This document shows, piece by piece, positions 30,101 through 38,942 of a DNA stretch of 64,000 bases. The notes below the pieces were generated by a model, which saw only the letters and a program-made list of their open reading frames with translations, had not been told where the DNA came from and ran no database searches. Numbering within the stretch: the stretch's first letter is position 1; every line of letters starts with the position of its first letter. The stretch covers positions 2,983,501 through 3,047,500 of the forward strand of contig NZ_CP054150.1 of NCBI RefSeq assembly GCF_021310995.1. Reading direction: 5' to 3'. The position numbers and the translations under genes are program-made. The stretch comes from Agrobacterium vaccinii (GTDB lineage Bacteria > Pseudomonadota > Alphaproteobacteria > Rhizobiales > Rhizobiaceae).

Positions 30101-30727
30101 TAAAGATTCGAGCCCTGTCTCGTCGGCGGCATCGAGAACATAGGCCAACGCCTGGGCGAGTGGCTGATCCACTTCCAGGGAAACTGCGGTCAAAAGCGTC
30201 CGCCGGGCCTCGGCCAAAAGAGTGCTGGCCGCGCGATCATCCAGCACCGAAAAATGTCCAGCGACATTCGCTTCCAGTGGAAACTGGTGCAGAAGCGCTT
30301 CGCAAAAGGCGTGGATGGTCTGAATTTTCAATCCGCCGGGCGTCTCCAGCGCCTTGGCAAACAGGCGTCTGGCTTCCTTTAGCTTGATGAGATCGGGAAC
30401 ACGGCCCTCAATGGCGGTGATGCGATCGCTGAGATCAGCATTCGAGAGCGTTGCCCAGTCTGCGAGACGGTCGAACACGCGGCTCGACATTTCCGACGCT
30501 GCCGCCTTGGTGTAGGTCAGACAGAGAATGGCGGATGGCCGACATCCGGCCAACAGAAGGCGGATGACGCGCTGCGTCAGGACGTGCGTCTTGCCGGAGC
30601 CGGCATTGGCCGACACCCAGGCAGAGCTAGTCGGATCGGATGCCCTCGTCTGTTGTCTGGTCGTCCAGTCGATCCAGCTCGTCGGATCATCGCGCTCAGG
30701 ACCGTGATCTATGATGTCATTCAGCAT
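27173..30727 (-). CDS. addA: Double-strand break repair helicase AddA
   Basis: AddA is the UvrD-type helicase/nuclease subunit of AddAB, which replaces RecBCD in alphaproteobacteria. The 1184-residue product has [15 protein letters not shown] (Walker A), [13 protein letters not shown] (motif II), [16 protein letters not shown] (motif III), [18 protein letters not shown], and a C-terminal PD-(D/E)XK nuclease domain ([20 protein letters not shown]). I choose ATG 30727: GGGAG lies 6 bp upstream, and the start overlaps the addB stop by 11 bp. ATG 30733 and an ATG at 30793 are alternatives, the latter deep inside addB. Confidence 0.95.
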   Translation of the reverse strand: MLNDIIDHGPERDDPTSWIDWTTRQQTRASDPTSSAWVSANAGSGKTHVLTQRVIRLLLAGCRPSAILCLTYTKAAASEMSSRVFDRLADWATLSNADLSDRITAIEGRVPDLIKLKEARRLFAKALETPGGLKIQTIHAFCEALLHQFPLEANVAGHFSVLDDRAASTLLAEARRTLLTAVSLEVDQPLAQALAYVLDAADETGLESLLSAIVANRNAIRGFLDMTRSHGGIDAALRSRAGVSADETEQTAAAAFWPLPGLSGLSLDTYLTLADEIGGSRVIDVAYALREASRTTDVFKRVDFIEAALLTSQGAPKSDTYVINKAMQKSAPGLLDDLTLARAHVVACRDRYRTLRMLEATKHALTLAERLIGDFEDLKKQRSQLDFEDLIERAATLLNRDTAGAWVHYKLDQGIDHILVDEAQDTSPVQWTIIQSLAADFFHGDTAREGRRTVFAVGDEKQSIYSFQGARPERFSQESRETQQRVRAVEQTFHSVRLPLSFRSTDDVLAAVDQVFSVPEHAEGLSAENEPVEHRSNRQGQAGTVELWDMVAAEPVENEEDWTAPFDALRESAPPAIVARRIAARIAEMIGTETIVEKGVERVIEAGDILVLVRKRHAFVNALTRELKQRKNIPVAGADRLRLTDHIAIQDLLALGRFVLLPEDDLSLSALLKSPLFNHTEDDIFELAALRAADTSVWQHLQAISTGEANRFKTSVSLLTHFINLSKIQTIHDFFAAVLTLHEGRARFLARLGNEASDVLDEFLSFALDHEKTGLPGLQSFISVIETDAPEIKREQDKERGEVRIMTVHASKGLEAPVVFLVDGGSKAFIHSHLPKLRFVETTNASLPIWLPGKGFDNALVSKDEDRLKLSAEQEYRRLLYVAMTRAADHLIVCGYRGPRENPDCWHAMIARSLAADETRCKRQAFAAGGEEWDGLLWHSTSRETKQVGRIAPPELPVRDALPASLMTPLPPPPSLPRPLSPSGAGTIIDDGSEDLLVSSPLFTKPEVSSGLALQRGRLVHRMLQTLPDYPQEERPTAARRYAERAARFWPDWEREKLIASTLAVLSEPTIQPAFAANSRAEISIMGTLRLGRQDFAVSGRIDRLAVEDDRVILVDYKTNRVPPPNDAAIPFAHKAQLAIYKSILEPLYPGKTFTCALIYTENASFMPLSEEALHAALAAIETK

Positions 30728-33700
30728 CACCATCTCCCGGTTCTGCGGTGGACCATTCGGAGACACGGGCGAGGTGATCATACTCGCCGCCATAGCTTTG
30801 CTGCTCCTCGGGTATCAGCCGAGAGACGAAGCCGTTTTTGCCTTCTCGCAGCGAGATGACGAATTTGGAAAGCTGGTCGATGGCGTCCGTCGCCAGTTCC
30901 GCCGCCGATTTCGGCGCGGTCTTGGCGGTCGATTTGGCATGTTCATTGTTGATCGTATCGGTTCCGAATCGTTCACCCGGGCGCAGGCGAACGTAGATCA
31001 GGTCCTCGGGCACCGGCGATCCGGTATCGCGGAAGGCGCCGCGCATTAGGGCCGCTGCCTCCAGCGCCAGTTGCGGGTCGAGCAGGGAACGGGCCTGTTT
31101 AACCGAGGGTGAAAGACCGGTTTTGTAGTCGATAATATCAGCCTTGCCGGATGTCTTGATGTCGATACGGTCGGCAACGCCGGTGAGGCGAATGCCCGCC
31201 TCGGCAATCTCCTGCCCGGCGCGCGCTTCGATGTGGCTGCGCTTGATCAGGTGGCGTCTTTCCGTTTCCCACTTCAGAAACTCACGGGCAACCGCCTCGA
31301 ACCGTTGTCTCCATACCACGTCGATATGCGGGGGCAGCTTTTCCGCGTCGAAGCAGGCATGCAGCACGCGAGACATCGCGGCCTCGGCAGCGGGCGTACC
31401 GGGTACGTGCTCTTCGCGCGCATAATTTTCCATGATGCGGTGATACAGCGTGCCGCGATCGGCGGCGCCGGGATCGCGATTGAACTCATCCAGCGGATCG
31501 AGTTTGAGAATGCGACGCGCATAGATGGAATAGGGATCGCGGCGAAGCCTGCCGACTTCGCTGAAAGAATAGGATTTCGGCTGCAAATCCGCGGTCGGCG
31601 TCGGGGCAGGGCGCTTGGCTGGAGGTTGGCCCTCGCGCTCGTCCAGCATCACGGCCCAGTGGCGGTAGGTCGCGCCGCGTGCCTTCAAGGTTTCTCCAAA
31701 TGTTTCGCCACCGAGGGCCAGAAGGCGTTGGAGCCATCGTGAGGCAACGGCGGGCGTCGATCCCTGACGCAGCGCGCGGCTGTAGAATATCTGTCGCGTG
31801 CCGTTTGCCATCTCGAAGTCATGCGCCAGTTGCCCGATCCGCCGCTCAGGCGGCTCCAGACCGATTGCGGTTTTCATATTGCGCGACAGGAACGGATTGT
31901 TGGCGGTCTGGCCGGGCCAGATACCTTCATTCAGGCCGCCGATGATGACCGTATCGACAGCCTGAAGACGGGCTTCGAGAGCACCGAAAATAAACACACG
32001 CGGGTGACGCATGGCGCGCGGCTTGATCGATTCGCCTGCAATCAGGGCCGTCATGATATCGATCCACTGCGGGCCATCGGCTTCCAGAACGCCGCCGCAG
32101 TCCATCAATTCCGTCAGCAGGCCGGACAGTTTTTCACCCGCTTCGCCGGACCAGAGGCTTGCGAGATCACCGCGCTCATCCATGCAGAAGGCTTCAAGCA
32201 CGCGGCCCGTTCGCTCTGCCCATTCCGACAGCGTCAGACGCTCGGTCAGACGTCCGCTGACCGGGTCCTTGCGAATGAGTGCAGAGTCCAGCGGATCGAT
32301 TGCCAGCTTGATGCGCCCAGCCAGATCGGCGGCAGCCAGCTCGACATCCGGTGACAGAGCCTTACGCCATTGCGGCGCGTGCCGGTCCTGGTGATGCAAG
32401 GCCAGTTGCTGCTGCAACAGCACGTCCAGCGTATCGAGCGTAGTTTCGGTTCTGCCACCCCGCAATGCCAGAAGCTCCAGACCCGCAACGGCGTTGGGGA
32501 CGGCATCGACCGCCAGTCCGAAACGCGAGAGCGGGTGTTTCAGCAGGGACATGACCGCCACCGGATCGCCCGGGCGTAAAATCGCTTCGAGGGCAAGCTG
32601 GAGAAGACCTGCCTGCGGCGTGGCAGACAGTGGAGTACCGGCAGAATCATCAGCCTCGATACCGAACCGGGCAAGTTCTGTCGCGACACGGCGCGCTAGT
32701 CCGCGATCGGGCGTTATCAGAGCAGCCTGCGACTGGAGGCCGCTGCCGGGTTTTTCCAGCGCCAGCCGAAGCGCAATGGCAATCGCTGTCGCTTCCTCCC
32801 GCTCATTGGCGGCCTCGATGATGGCTGCGGAAGAAAACGCGTCGTTGAAGAAGGCCTCGCACTTGTCGCCCCGCCATTCATTCCACTCGCTGGTCGCCTT
32901 GGCAGGGGCAAGTGCTGTGGAAAAGATCGCCGCGCGGTTTTGCAGATCGATATCCACCGTGCCGATCTGTTCGACATCGTCGCGCAAGACACCTAGTTTT
33001 TGCAGAAGGACGAAGAGACCATATTGCGAATGGGTGCGGGTGGACGGGTCATCAGGGCTTTCGTTGATGTCCTGCCATTGCTCCTCCGGCATTTCGGTAT
33101 CGAGGCCGGGAAGAACCACGAGGCCCTGCGGCAGGGCAGCGACAGCGGCAATGAGATCGGCGGCTGCCGGAATGGAGCCGGTGGACCCTGCAACGATGAT
33201 GGGATCGCTAGACCCGATCTTTGCGAGACGCCCGGCCTCCGCGCGCAAAATCGCGTTGCGGTGTCGTCCGGCAGACGATTTGTTCAGTTCCCCAAGGCGG
33301 GCGGGCCAGAAGACGCTGGCGATCTTGAGAAAGTCTGCCGTCAGTTGCCACCACTGTGCATGGTCTGCGGTATCGAGTTTTGCCAGCGCATCCCAGTCCC
33401 GGTCCTCGGTGTCCATGGCGTCGATGACTTCGCCAAGCGCGCGCGCCAGCCAGATGGCATCAGCAGGGCTGGCGGGGGCAACCAGAGGCGAATCGGAGTG
33501 GACAGCGCGGATGGCGTCCGGCAGGCTGTTTCGCCAGGCGAGAATGAGACGCGCAAGCTCCACAAGCCGTGCCGTGCTCGAAATCGGTGGCGCGAGATCG
33601 ATTGTCGCTGGCGTTTCAATATCGAAATATCCGCTGTCGTCGTCCGTCTCGCCAAGCGGTCTTATGATCGGCAGGATGGCGGAACGACCACCCAAGAGAT

Positions 33701-33893
33701 CGACGAATTCCGAGCGCAGGACACGGGCCGAGCGGCGGGTCGGGACGTAGATCGTGACCTTTGCCAGCGAAAGCGGATCGGCAGCATCATAACGAAAGGC
33801 GGTCGTCAGACGTCCATCACACAGGCTTTCCGCCAGCGTTTTCAAAAATGGCGTTCCGGGGGCGATGGTCAGGATTCGCTTGGCATGCGCCAA
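30717..33893 (-). CDS. addB: Double-strand break repair protein AddB
   Basis: AddB is the second subunit of the recombinational nuclease. The 1058-residue product is the alphaproteobacterial type: a degenerate helicase N-terminal part (IYVPTRRSARVLRSEFVDLL), the inner GGLNEGIWP and NPFLSRNMKTAIGLEPPERR blocks, and a C-terminal nuclease with VADRIDIKTSGKADIIDYKT. I see no four-cysteine iron-sulfur ligand set, unlike Bacillus AddB. It overlaps addA and follows the murU-like gene by 9 bp. Confidence 0.94.
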   Translation of the reverse strand: MAHAKRILTIAPGTPFLKTLAESLCDGRLTTAFRYDAADPLSLAKVTIYVPTRRSARVLRSEFVDLLGGRSAILPIIRPLGETDDDSGYFDIETPATIDLAPPISSTARLVELARLILAWRNSLPDAIRAVHSDSPLVAPASPADAIWLARALGEVIDAMDTEDRDWDALAKLDTADHAQWWQLTADFLKIASVFWPARLGELNKSSAGRHRNAILRAEAGRLAKIGSSDPIIVAGSTGSIPAAADLIAAVAALPQGLVVLPGLDTEMPEEQWQDINESPDDPSTRTHSQYGLFVLLQKLGVLRDDVEQIGTVDIDLQNRAAIFSTALAPAKATSEWNEWRGDKCEAFFNDAFSSAAIIEAANEREEATAIAIALRLALEKPGSGLQSQAALITPDRGLARRVATELARFGIEADDSAGTPLSATPQAGLLQLALEAILRPGDPVAVMSLLKHPLSRFGLAVDAVPNAVAGLELLALRGGRTETTLDTLDVLLQQQLALHHQDRHAPQWRKALSPDVELAAADLAGRIKLAIDPLDSALIRKDPVSGRLTERLTLSEWAERTGRVLEAFCMDERGDLASLWSGEAGEKLSGLLTELMDCGGVLEADGPQWIDIMTALIAGESIKPRAMRHPRVFIFGALEARLQAVDTVIIGGLNEGIWPGQTANNPFLSRNMKTAIGLEPPERRIGQLAHDFEMANGTRQIFYSRALRQGSTPAVASRWLQRLLALGGETFGETLKARGATYRHWAVMLDEREGQPPAKRPAPTPTADLQPKSYSFSEVGRLRRDPYSIYARRILKLDPLDEFNRDPGAADRGTLYHRIMENYAREEHVPGTPAAEAAMSRVLHACFDAEKLPPHIDVVWRQRFEAVAREFLKWETERRHLIKRSHIEARAGQEIAEAGIRLTGVADRIDIKTSGKADIIDYKTGLSPSVKQARSLLDPQLALEAAALMRGAFRDTGSPVPEDLIYVRLRPGERFGTDTINNEHAKSTAKTAPKSAAELATDAIDQLSKFVISLREGKNGFVSRLIPEEQQSYGGEYDHLARVSEWSTAEPGDGDAE

Positions 33894-33902
33894 TGGGTGG
33901 TC

Positions 33903-34634
33903 TCACTTGTCGATTTCGGTGGCCGCGATGGTGCGCTCTGCATCCTCTATAGCATCCGGCGTGCCGACGGTAATCCATTGACCGTCAAGCGACAGACCAA
34001 AAAGCCTGTTATCTGAGATAGCACGGTCAAAATAGATGTTGAGATTGAACGCATCGGCGGGTGCATCATCAAGCAGACGCGTCTCCATGGCGATGGCCCC
34101 GGCATAGACGACAGGGTGCGGTTCACCCTCATTGTAGCGGGTCAGGCGACCATCCTCGGCGAGATTGAAGTCCTTCTTGCCATTGTGCCCGGTCGTGCGA
34201 TCCATATCGACACAGAGCATGGCCATATCCATGACCGCGGGGTCGAAAAACGTCGAAAGTCTGTGCAGATTGGTGGGTTGACCGGCGATTTCACCAACCC
34301 AGAACAGGTCCGCATTCATGACGAGCACAGGGCCGGGCTCCAGAAGCTTCAGCCCTTTGGCAAGTCCACCACCGGAATTCATCAGCTGGGCAGTTTCGTC
34401 CGAAATCCTGATCTCGACGTCCTTACGGGTCGCAAGATGCGCAACCATCTGCTCGGCATGGTGATGGATGTTGACGACGATGGTCTCGACACCAGCTTCA
34501 ACCAGCGCATCGAGCACGTAGTCGATCATCGGTCTTCCGGCAATCTGCACCAGAGGCTTCGGGATCGTATCGGTAATCGGGCGCATTCTGGTGCCGAGGC
34601 CAGCGGCGAGCACCATCGCTTGTTTGATCGTCAT
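33903..34634 (-). CDS. murU: Nucleotidyltransferase, MurU-like (N-acetylmuramate-1-phosphate uridylyltransferase)
   Basis: A 243-residue sugar-phosphate nucleotidyltransferase. The signature MVLAAGLGTRMRPITD with IPKPLVQIAGRPMIDY is at the N terminus, and the acidic metal-binding MNADLFW follows. General annotation is often mannose-1-phosphate guanylyltransferase, but the gene sits 15 bp after a gene whose C-terminal half is AmgK-like. In Pseudomonas putida AmgK phosphorylates N-acetylmuramate and MurU makes UDP-MurNAc in a fosfomycin-insensitive peptidoglycan-recycling route. The MurU call therefore rests on size, family and neighbour together. Confidence 0.8.
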   Translation of the reverse strand: MTIKQAMVLAAGLGTRMRPITDTIPKPLVQIAGRPMIDYVLDALVEAGVETIVVNIHHHAEQMVAHLATRKDVEIRISDETAQLMNSGGGLAKGLKLLEPGPVLVMNADLFWVGEIAGQPTNLHRLSTFFDPAVMDMAMLCVDMDRTTGHNGKKDFNLAEDGRLTRYNEGEPHPVVYAGAIAMETRLLDDAPADAFNLNIYFDRAISDNRLFGLSLDGQWITVGTPDAIEDAERTIAATEIDK

Positions 34635-34649
34635 GGAAACACTTCGCTG

Positions 34650-36158
34650 TTAGTGAAGATCGATGCCTGCATCGGTGAACCAGCCGCGCAGAGGTGCCAG
34701 CTCTGGATGCTCAAGCGCGGAACGCAGGTAGGAAAAGGTGCGCGGCATGTGCTGCATGTAATGCGGCTTGCCATCACGCTTCATCAGCCGCACCCAGATG
34801 CCGACCAGTTTGCAATTGCGCTGGGCCGCCATGATGGCAAAGGCCTTCAGGAAAGACTTTTCATCGAAACCGGAATTTTGGCGACGAATGCCAAGATATC
34901 GCTCCATCATCCTGGCCTGCAAATCAGGTGAAATAGTAACGCGTGCATCCTGTATGATCGAGGCCAGATCATAGGCCGTTGGTCCGATCATCGCATCCTG
35001 AAAATCAATCAGGCCGACCCGGCGTATTCCCGATTGATCAGGTTGCCAGATAATGTTGGGCGAGTGGAAATCGCGCAGGAGAAGCCCGGTTTCGGCGCCC
35101 GAGAGCTTTTCGATCAATTGATCCCAAGCCTTAAAAAACCTTTGTCTTTCGTGCTCGTCAATCGCCTCGTTGCGGATATGTGGCACATACCAGTCCAGCA
35201 ACAAAGACGTCTCGATCTTCATGGCGGCAGGGTCGAATGGCGGCACAGTGTAGGTAGCGCCGTTGCTCATTGTAATCTGGCCGGGCGCCGTGGCCTCGTG
35301 TAGTTTGGCCAGACAGGCGACGCTTTCGAGGTAACGGTCCTCGATAGGGTTTCCGGCGCCGTCCAGCACGCCGTCGCGGCCCATGTCCTCAAGGAGCAAT
35401 AAGCCACTCTCCAGATCCTGTGCGAGGATAGCCGGTGCCGAAAACCCGTTCTCCGTGAGATAATGATCGAGCGCGACGAAGGGCATCACCTCACGCGCGA
35501 GATGCACGATTTCGGCATAGGTCTTGCCATCCTGAATAATCGGCCCCCTTGGCGGCGGTTGCCAGTCCATCAGCAGATACTGATCATCGCCGTTGCGGAC
35601 GGATTCGTAGGTCCGGTATGCAGCATCGCCACTGAAATATCTTCGTGTCGCGTCCGTTTGACCTGCAGCTTCCAGAAACGTGCGGATGGCAAAAACCCTA
35701 CCCAATCGGGCTTTTTGGTGAGGCGGCGCTTCGATTGTCGCGACACGTCCTTCGCCCTGATGCGTGAGGCGCAGAATGATGGTGCTGTCGCTGGGCAGTT
35801 CGCTGGAAGCGATTTCCGGCCATTCGATCAGGCAGACGCCATCCGACAGCATCTCATCGATACCCAGTTCATCCAGTTCGGAAACATCCGACAGCCTATA
35901 GAGGTCGAGATGAGCGACGGGAAAACGCAGCGCGTAGCTTTGGACGATAGTGAAGGTCGGGCTTGGCACCTCCATCTGGTCGTCATCGGCGATGGCACGA
36001 ATGAGCGCGCGCGCCAAAGTGGACTTTCCAGCGCCCAGGTCCCCGACAAGCGCGATGCAATCGCCGGGACGCACTGTCAGCGCCAGCTCTTCGCCAAGCC
36101 TGATCGTGTCTGCCTCACCGGCGAGAAAAATGGACAGGGGAGAAGCCGTGTCGTTCAT
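34650..36158 (-). CDS. tsaE: Fusion: TsaE tRNA t6A-synthesis ATPase + AmgK-like aminosugar kinase
   Basis: Two domains in one 502-residue chain. Residues about 1-150 are TsaE, the ATPase that drives the TsaBD complex in t6A37 tRNA modification: GDLGAGKSTLARALI (Walker A, 39-53), VPSPTFTIV, LYRLSDVSELDELGIDEML and IEWPE. Residues about 155-500 are an aminoglycoside-phosphotransferase-fold kinase: YLLMDWQPP, FLLLEDMG-like LLLLEDMG, the catalytic loop LLLRDFHSPNIIW (Asp363) and the metal-binding LIDFQDA (385-391). This kinase half is AmgK-like, expected to phosphorylate N-acetylmuramate and GlcNAc at C1. The gene overlaps divL by 4 bp. No stop or frameshift lies between the halves. Confidence 0.9.
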   Translation of the reverse strand: MNDTASPLSIFLAGEADTIRLGEELALTVRPGDCIALVGDLGAGKSTLARALIRAIADDDQMEVPSPTFTIVQSYALRFPVAHLDLYRLSDVSELDELGIDEMLSDGVCLIEWPEIASSELPSDSTIILRLTHQGEGRVATIEAPPHQKARLGRVFAIRTFLEAAGQTDATRRYFSGDAAYRTYESVRNGDDQYLLMDWQPPPRGPIIQDGKTYAEIVHLAREVMPFVALDHYLTENGFSAPAILAQDLESGLLLLEDMGRDGVLDGAGNPIEDRYLESVACLAKLHEATAPGQITMSNGATYTVPPFDPAAMKIETSLLLDWYVPHIRNEAIDEHERQRFFKAWDQLIEKLSGAETGLLLRDFHSPNIIWQPDQSGIRRVGLIDFQDAMIGPTAYDLASIIQDARVTISPDLQARMMERYLGIRRQNSGFDEKSFLKAFAIMAAQRNCKLVGIWVRLMKRDGKPHYMQHMPRTFSYLRSALEHPELAPLRGWFTDAGIDLH

Positions 36159-38740
36159 TCTGCGGCGATGGCATGCGGGTGCGCGCCGGATGGAATACGG
36201 CAGCTGACGACTGTTCCCTCACCGGGTCGGCTGTCGATTGTGACCTGACCGCTGTGCAGGCTGACGAAGCTTTCCACGATGGAAAGGCCAAGACCTGCAC
36301 CGGTGCGACGACCGCCATTGCCATGGGTCGAGAAGCGGTCGAACACCGTCTTCAGCATCTCCTCGGGAATACCCGGACCCTGATCGGCGACCGAGAACAC
36401 GAAATCACCTTCCGTGCGCTTGCAGGTCAGGGTCACCACGGAGCCTTCGGGGGCGAAATTCGACGCATTGGTCAGCAGCTTGAGAAGAATCTGCTTGAGA
36501 CGCTGATGATCCGCGACAATGGCGCCCAGATGCGCCGGGGCCACGATTTCAAGCAACACGCCACTTTCTTGCAGGCGGTCGGTGATCTGTACCGACACGT
36601 CTTCGAGAAGCTCGTTCAGATCGTTTTCGGTGTAGTTGAGATGCATGATACCGGCATCCACAGTCGCAAGGTCGAGAATGTCGTTGACGATGGTTAGAAG
36701 AACCGAGGACGATGTGGAAATATGGTCGAGATATTCCGCCTGCCGCTCGGACAGATCACCCATGCCGGGCGTCTTGAGAAGGTCGGTGAAGCCGATGATA
36801 TTGGTCAGCGGCGAACGCAGCTCATAGGACACATGCTGGACGAAATCGTTCTTGAGCTCGTCGGCCTTGCGCAGTGCCTCGTTCTTTTCCTTAAGCGCCC
36901 GCTCGGCCCGCACGCTGTCAGTCATATTGACGAAGGTCAGCATGGTCTGCGAATCCGGCAAAGGAATGATCGCGTAATCCAGCACGAGGCCGGATAGAAG
37001 CTCGAGCGTTCCCTGCTTGGACAGACGCTCGTCATTGAAACTGGTGATAAACTGGCTGAAGGCGCGCCAGCCATCTGGCTTGTCGTAGGACTGTGCGCAG
37101 ACGTCTTCGATGGAGCGAATGTGTTTGCCTGCCGCAGCCTCATCGGCGGTAATCGCCCACAACGCACGGAAGGCCGGGTTGGACAGACGGATTCGACCAT
37201 CGGCACCGAACACGGCAACGCCCTCGGCCAAATGGTCGATGGTTTCGCCCTGAACCTTGACGAGCGTGTTGTAGCGCATCTGCAGATCGACCTGCTCTGT
37301 CAGGTTTTCGAACACCCATGTCGCACCACCCTGTGGGTGCGCAGTGGCGATGACGCGCAAAGTCTGTCCATTGGGCAGGTGCCACAGATCGGTCTTGGTA
37401 TCGAGGGAGCGATAGACGGAGAGGGCGGTTTCCTTCCAGCTCTTCCAGCTCAATTGTTCCGGCAACTTGCCGAGGGACCGCAGGCGATCCAGAAGCTCCG
37501 AATTATCAGGCTTGGATTCCAGAAGAACCAGATCCAGTCCCCAGAGGCTGACAAAAGCCTGATTATAGAATTGCAGCCGCTGCCGACCATCGAAGATGGC
37601 GACGGGTGTTGCCAGATGATCCAGCGTTTCGGCATGGCTTTTCAGCGTGCGTTTCAGCTCTTCGCGAACCGTCTCTGCTTCCGTCGTATCGATGGCGATA
37701 CCGGCGGAACCGCCAGAGGTCTTGATGTCAACGACATCGAAGAATGTTCTGTTGCCGGAAACCACCGTGGAAATGCGGTCGTGATAGGGAGACTCCGGCG
37801 TCGCACTTGCGTGGATTTTCTGACGCGTGACCGTATTGAGCAGTTCACGCTGTTCGGTGATGGTCTGCTCTGGACTGCGGGCATCCACACCCTGCGCATA
37901 GGCATGGTTGACCCATATGAGTTGTCCATCGGAATTGCGCCGCCAGACGGGCTGCTCGATGGAATCGAGAAGATCCTGGAACGTCGATATCGAGGAGACA
38001 AGCCGCTCGCGCTCCACCTGAAGTTCGGCAAGTTCTGCGCGTAGATTGTTGAGCGCGACGAAACGGGCAAAGGCTTTTCCACCCGAAACGCGGCCCTGAA
38101 CCTCGATGACCTCTCCGCGCTGTGTTTCAACCGTCAGGTCGAAGCTCTGCGCGTGGCTGCGAAGTTTCTCGATCGCCTTTTCCAAGGGGGAGGCTGAGGT
38201 TGGTCGAAGCCAGCGCCCGAAAGCGAGGAAGTCCTGATCAGCCTGCGGCATGCCTGTTTCAGGCGGCAACTGGCCGATGAACTCAGGCCGGTCACTGGCG
38301 CTTTCCCAGATGACGATCCGTCTGGACTTGTCGGAAATCAGAGCTTCGTATTTGGAAATCTTGGCGTTCGCTTCCGCAAGTGCGGCGCGATACTCGCTGG
38401 TTTCCGCCTCGATGTTCCCGCGCTGGCGAACGAGCCAGACAATGGAAAACAACGTCGCAGAGACGATGCCGATGAACAGGGAATAGGTGATGGTTTCCGA
38501 CGAGGAGAAAAGCCGCTCTCCCGTGCGCAGAACCAGATTTTGCTGGGCGTGCGCCACAGCCGCAAAACCGCTGAGGATCGTGCCCGCCATCAGAGCGGAA
38601 AACGCGACAGCCTTCCTGCGAACAAAGCCCGCAGTGCCGATCAGCGTTGTCGTCAAACGTCCTGGCACAGGCGCATCATTGCTGCCCGACCGCACGTTGT
38701 CTTTTGCCCGCTTTTGCGAGCTTGAATCGTCTACCGTCAT
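36155..38740 (-). CDS. divL: DivL-type PAS histidine-kinase-like cell-cycle regulator (Tyr in the H box)
   Basis: An 861-residue membrane protein with two N-terminal hydrophobic segments (about residues 42-64 and 85-105), a coiled-coil stretch, two to three PAS domains (roughly 260-620), and a HisKA/HATPase core. The H box reads FVQHVSYELRSPLTNIIGF: the position of the phospho-accepting histidine is Tyr639. This is the hallmark of DivL, which in Caulobacter controls the CckA-ChpT-CtrA relay through PAS contacts and DivK. The ATP-lid motifs (NASNFAPEG, VADQGPGIPEEM, GAGLGLSIVESFV) are intact. It heads an operon with tsaE-amgK, murU-like, addB, addA and trxA. Confidence 0.92.
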   Translation of the reverse strand: MTVDDSSSQKRAKDNVRSGSNDAPVPGRLTTTLIGTAGFVRRKAVAFSALMAGTILSGFAAVAHAQQNLVLRTGERLFSSSETITYSLFIGIVSATLFSIVWLVRQRGNIEAETSEYRAALAEANAKISKYEALISDKSRRIVIWESASDRPEFIGQLPPETGMPQADQDFLAFGRWLRPTSASPLEKAIEKLRSHAQSFDLTVETQRGEVIEVQGRVSGGKAFARFVALNNLRAELAELQVERERLVSSISTFQDLLDSIEQPVWRRNSDGQLIWVNHAYAQGVDARSPEQTITEQRELLNTVTRQKIHASATPESPYHDRISTVVSGNRTFFDVVDIKTSGGSAGIAIDTTEAETVREELKRTLKSHAETLDHLATPVAIFDGRQRLQFYNQAFVSLWGLDLVLLESKPDNSELLDRLRSLGKLPEQLSWKSWKETALSVYRSLDTKTDLWHLPNGQTLRVIATAHPQGGATWVFENLTEQVDLQMRYNTLVKVQGETIDHLAEGVAVFGADGRIRLSNPAFRALWAITADEAAAGKHIRSIEDVCAQSYDKPDGWRAFSQFITSFNDERLSKQGTLELLSGLVLDYAIIPLPDSQTMLTFVNMTDSVRAERALKEKNEALRKADELKNDFVQHVSYELRSPLTNIIGFTDLLKTPGMGDLSERQAEYLDHISTSSSVLLTIVNDILDLATVDAGIMHLNYTENDLNELLEDVSVQITDRLQESGVLLEIVAPAHLGAIVADHQRLKQILLKLLTNASNFAPEGSVVTLTCKRTEGDFVFSVADQGPGIPEEMLKTVFDRFSTHGNGGRRTGAGLGLSIVESFVSLHSGQVTIDSRPGEGTVVSCRIPSGAHPHAIAAE

Positions 38741-38866
38741 CCCCGGTCTGTCTCCGTCCTATGTGCCGCATCTTCGACAAGACATCCCATTTCCGCACGC
38801 ATGCCCGCGCACGAATCAAGTCTTGTGACAATACCGCCTTAGGAAACCACCGGGAAGGGAGGGCGC

Positions 38867-38901
38867 TAAAAAGAAATCGCGGACTTTGTCAAGTCCGCGA
38901 T
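38867..38901 (-). terminator. ahcY intrinsic terminator
   Basis: ATCGCGGACTT (38876-38886) and AAGTCCGCGAT (38891-38901) form an 11-bp perfect stem with a 4-nt loop; the reverse strand continues TTCTTTTTA. It separates ahcY from the divL operon. Confidence 0.9.
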
Positions 38902-38942
38902 GTCCATATCTAGTGCATTATGTGTGGATATTAACCATACAA

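Noticed and set aside
30727..30793. Longer addA start at 30793
   Set aside because: It would overlap addB by 77 bp. ATG 30727 has GGGAG at ideal spacing and the shorter overlap.
34650..36158. Two separate genes, tsaE and amgK, with a missed stop or frameshift
   Set aside because: The frame is continuous, both domains keep their motifs, and there is no internal RBS plus start with a preceding stop.
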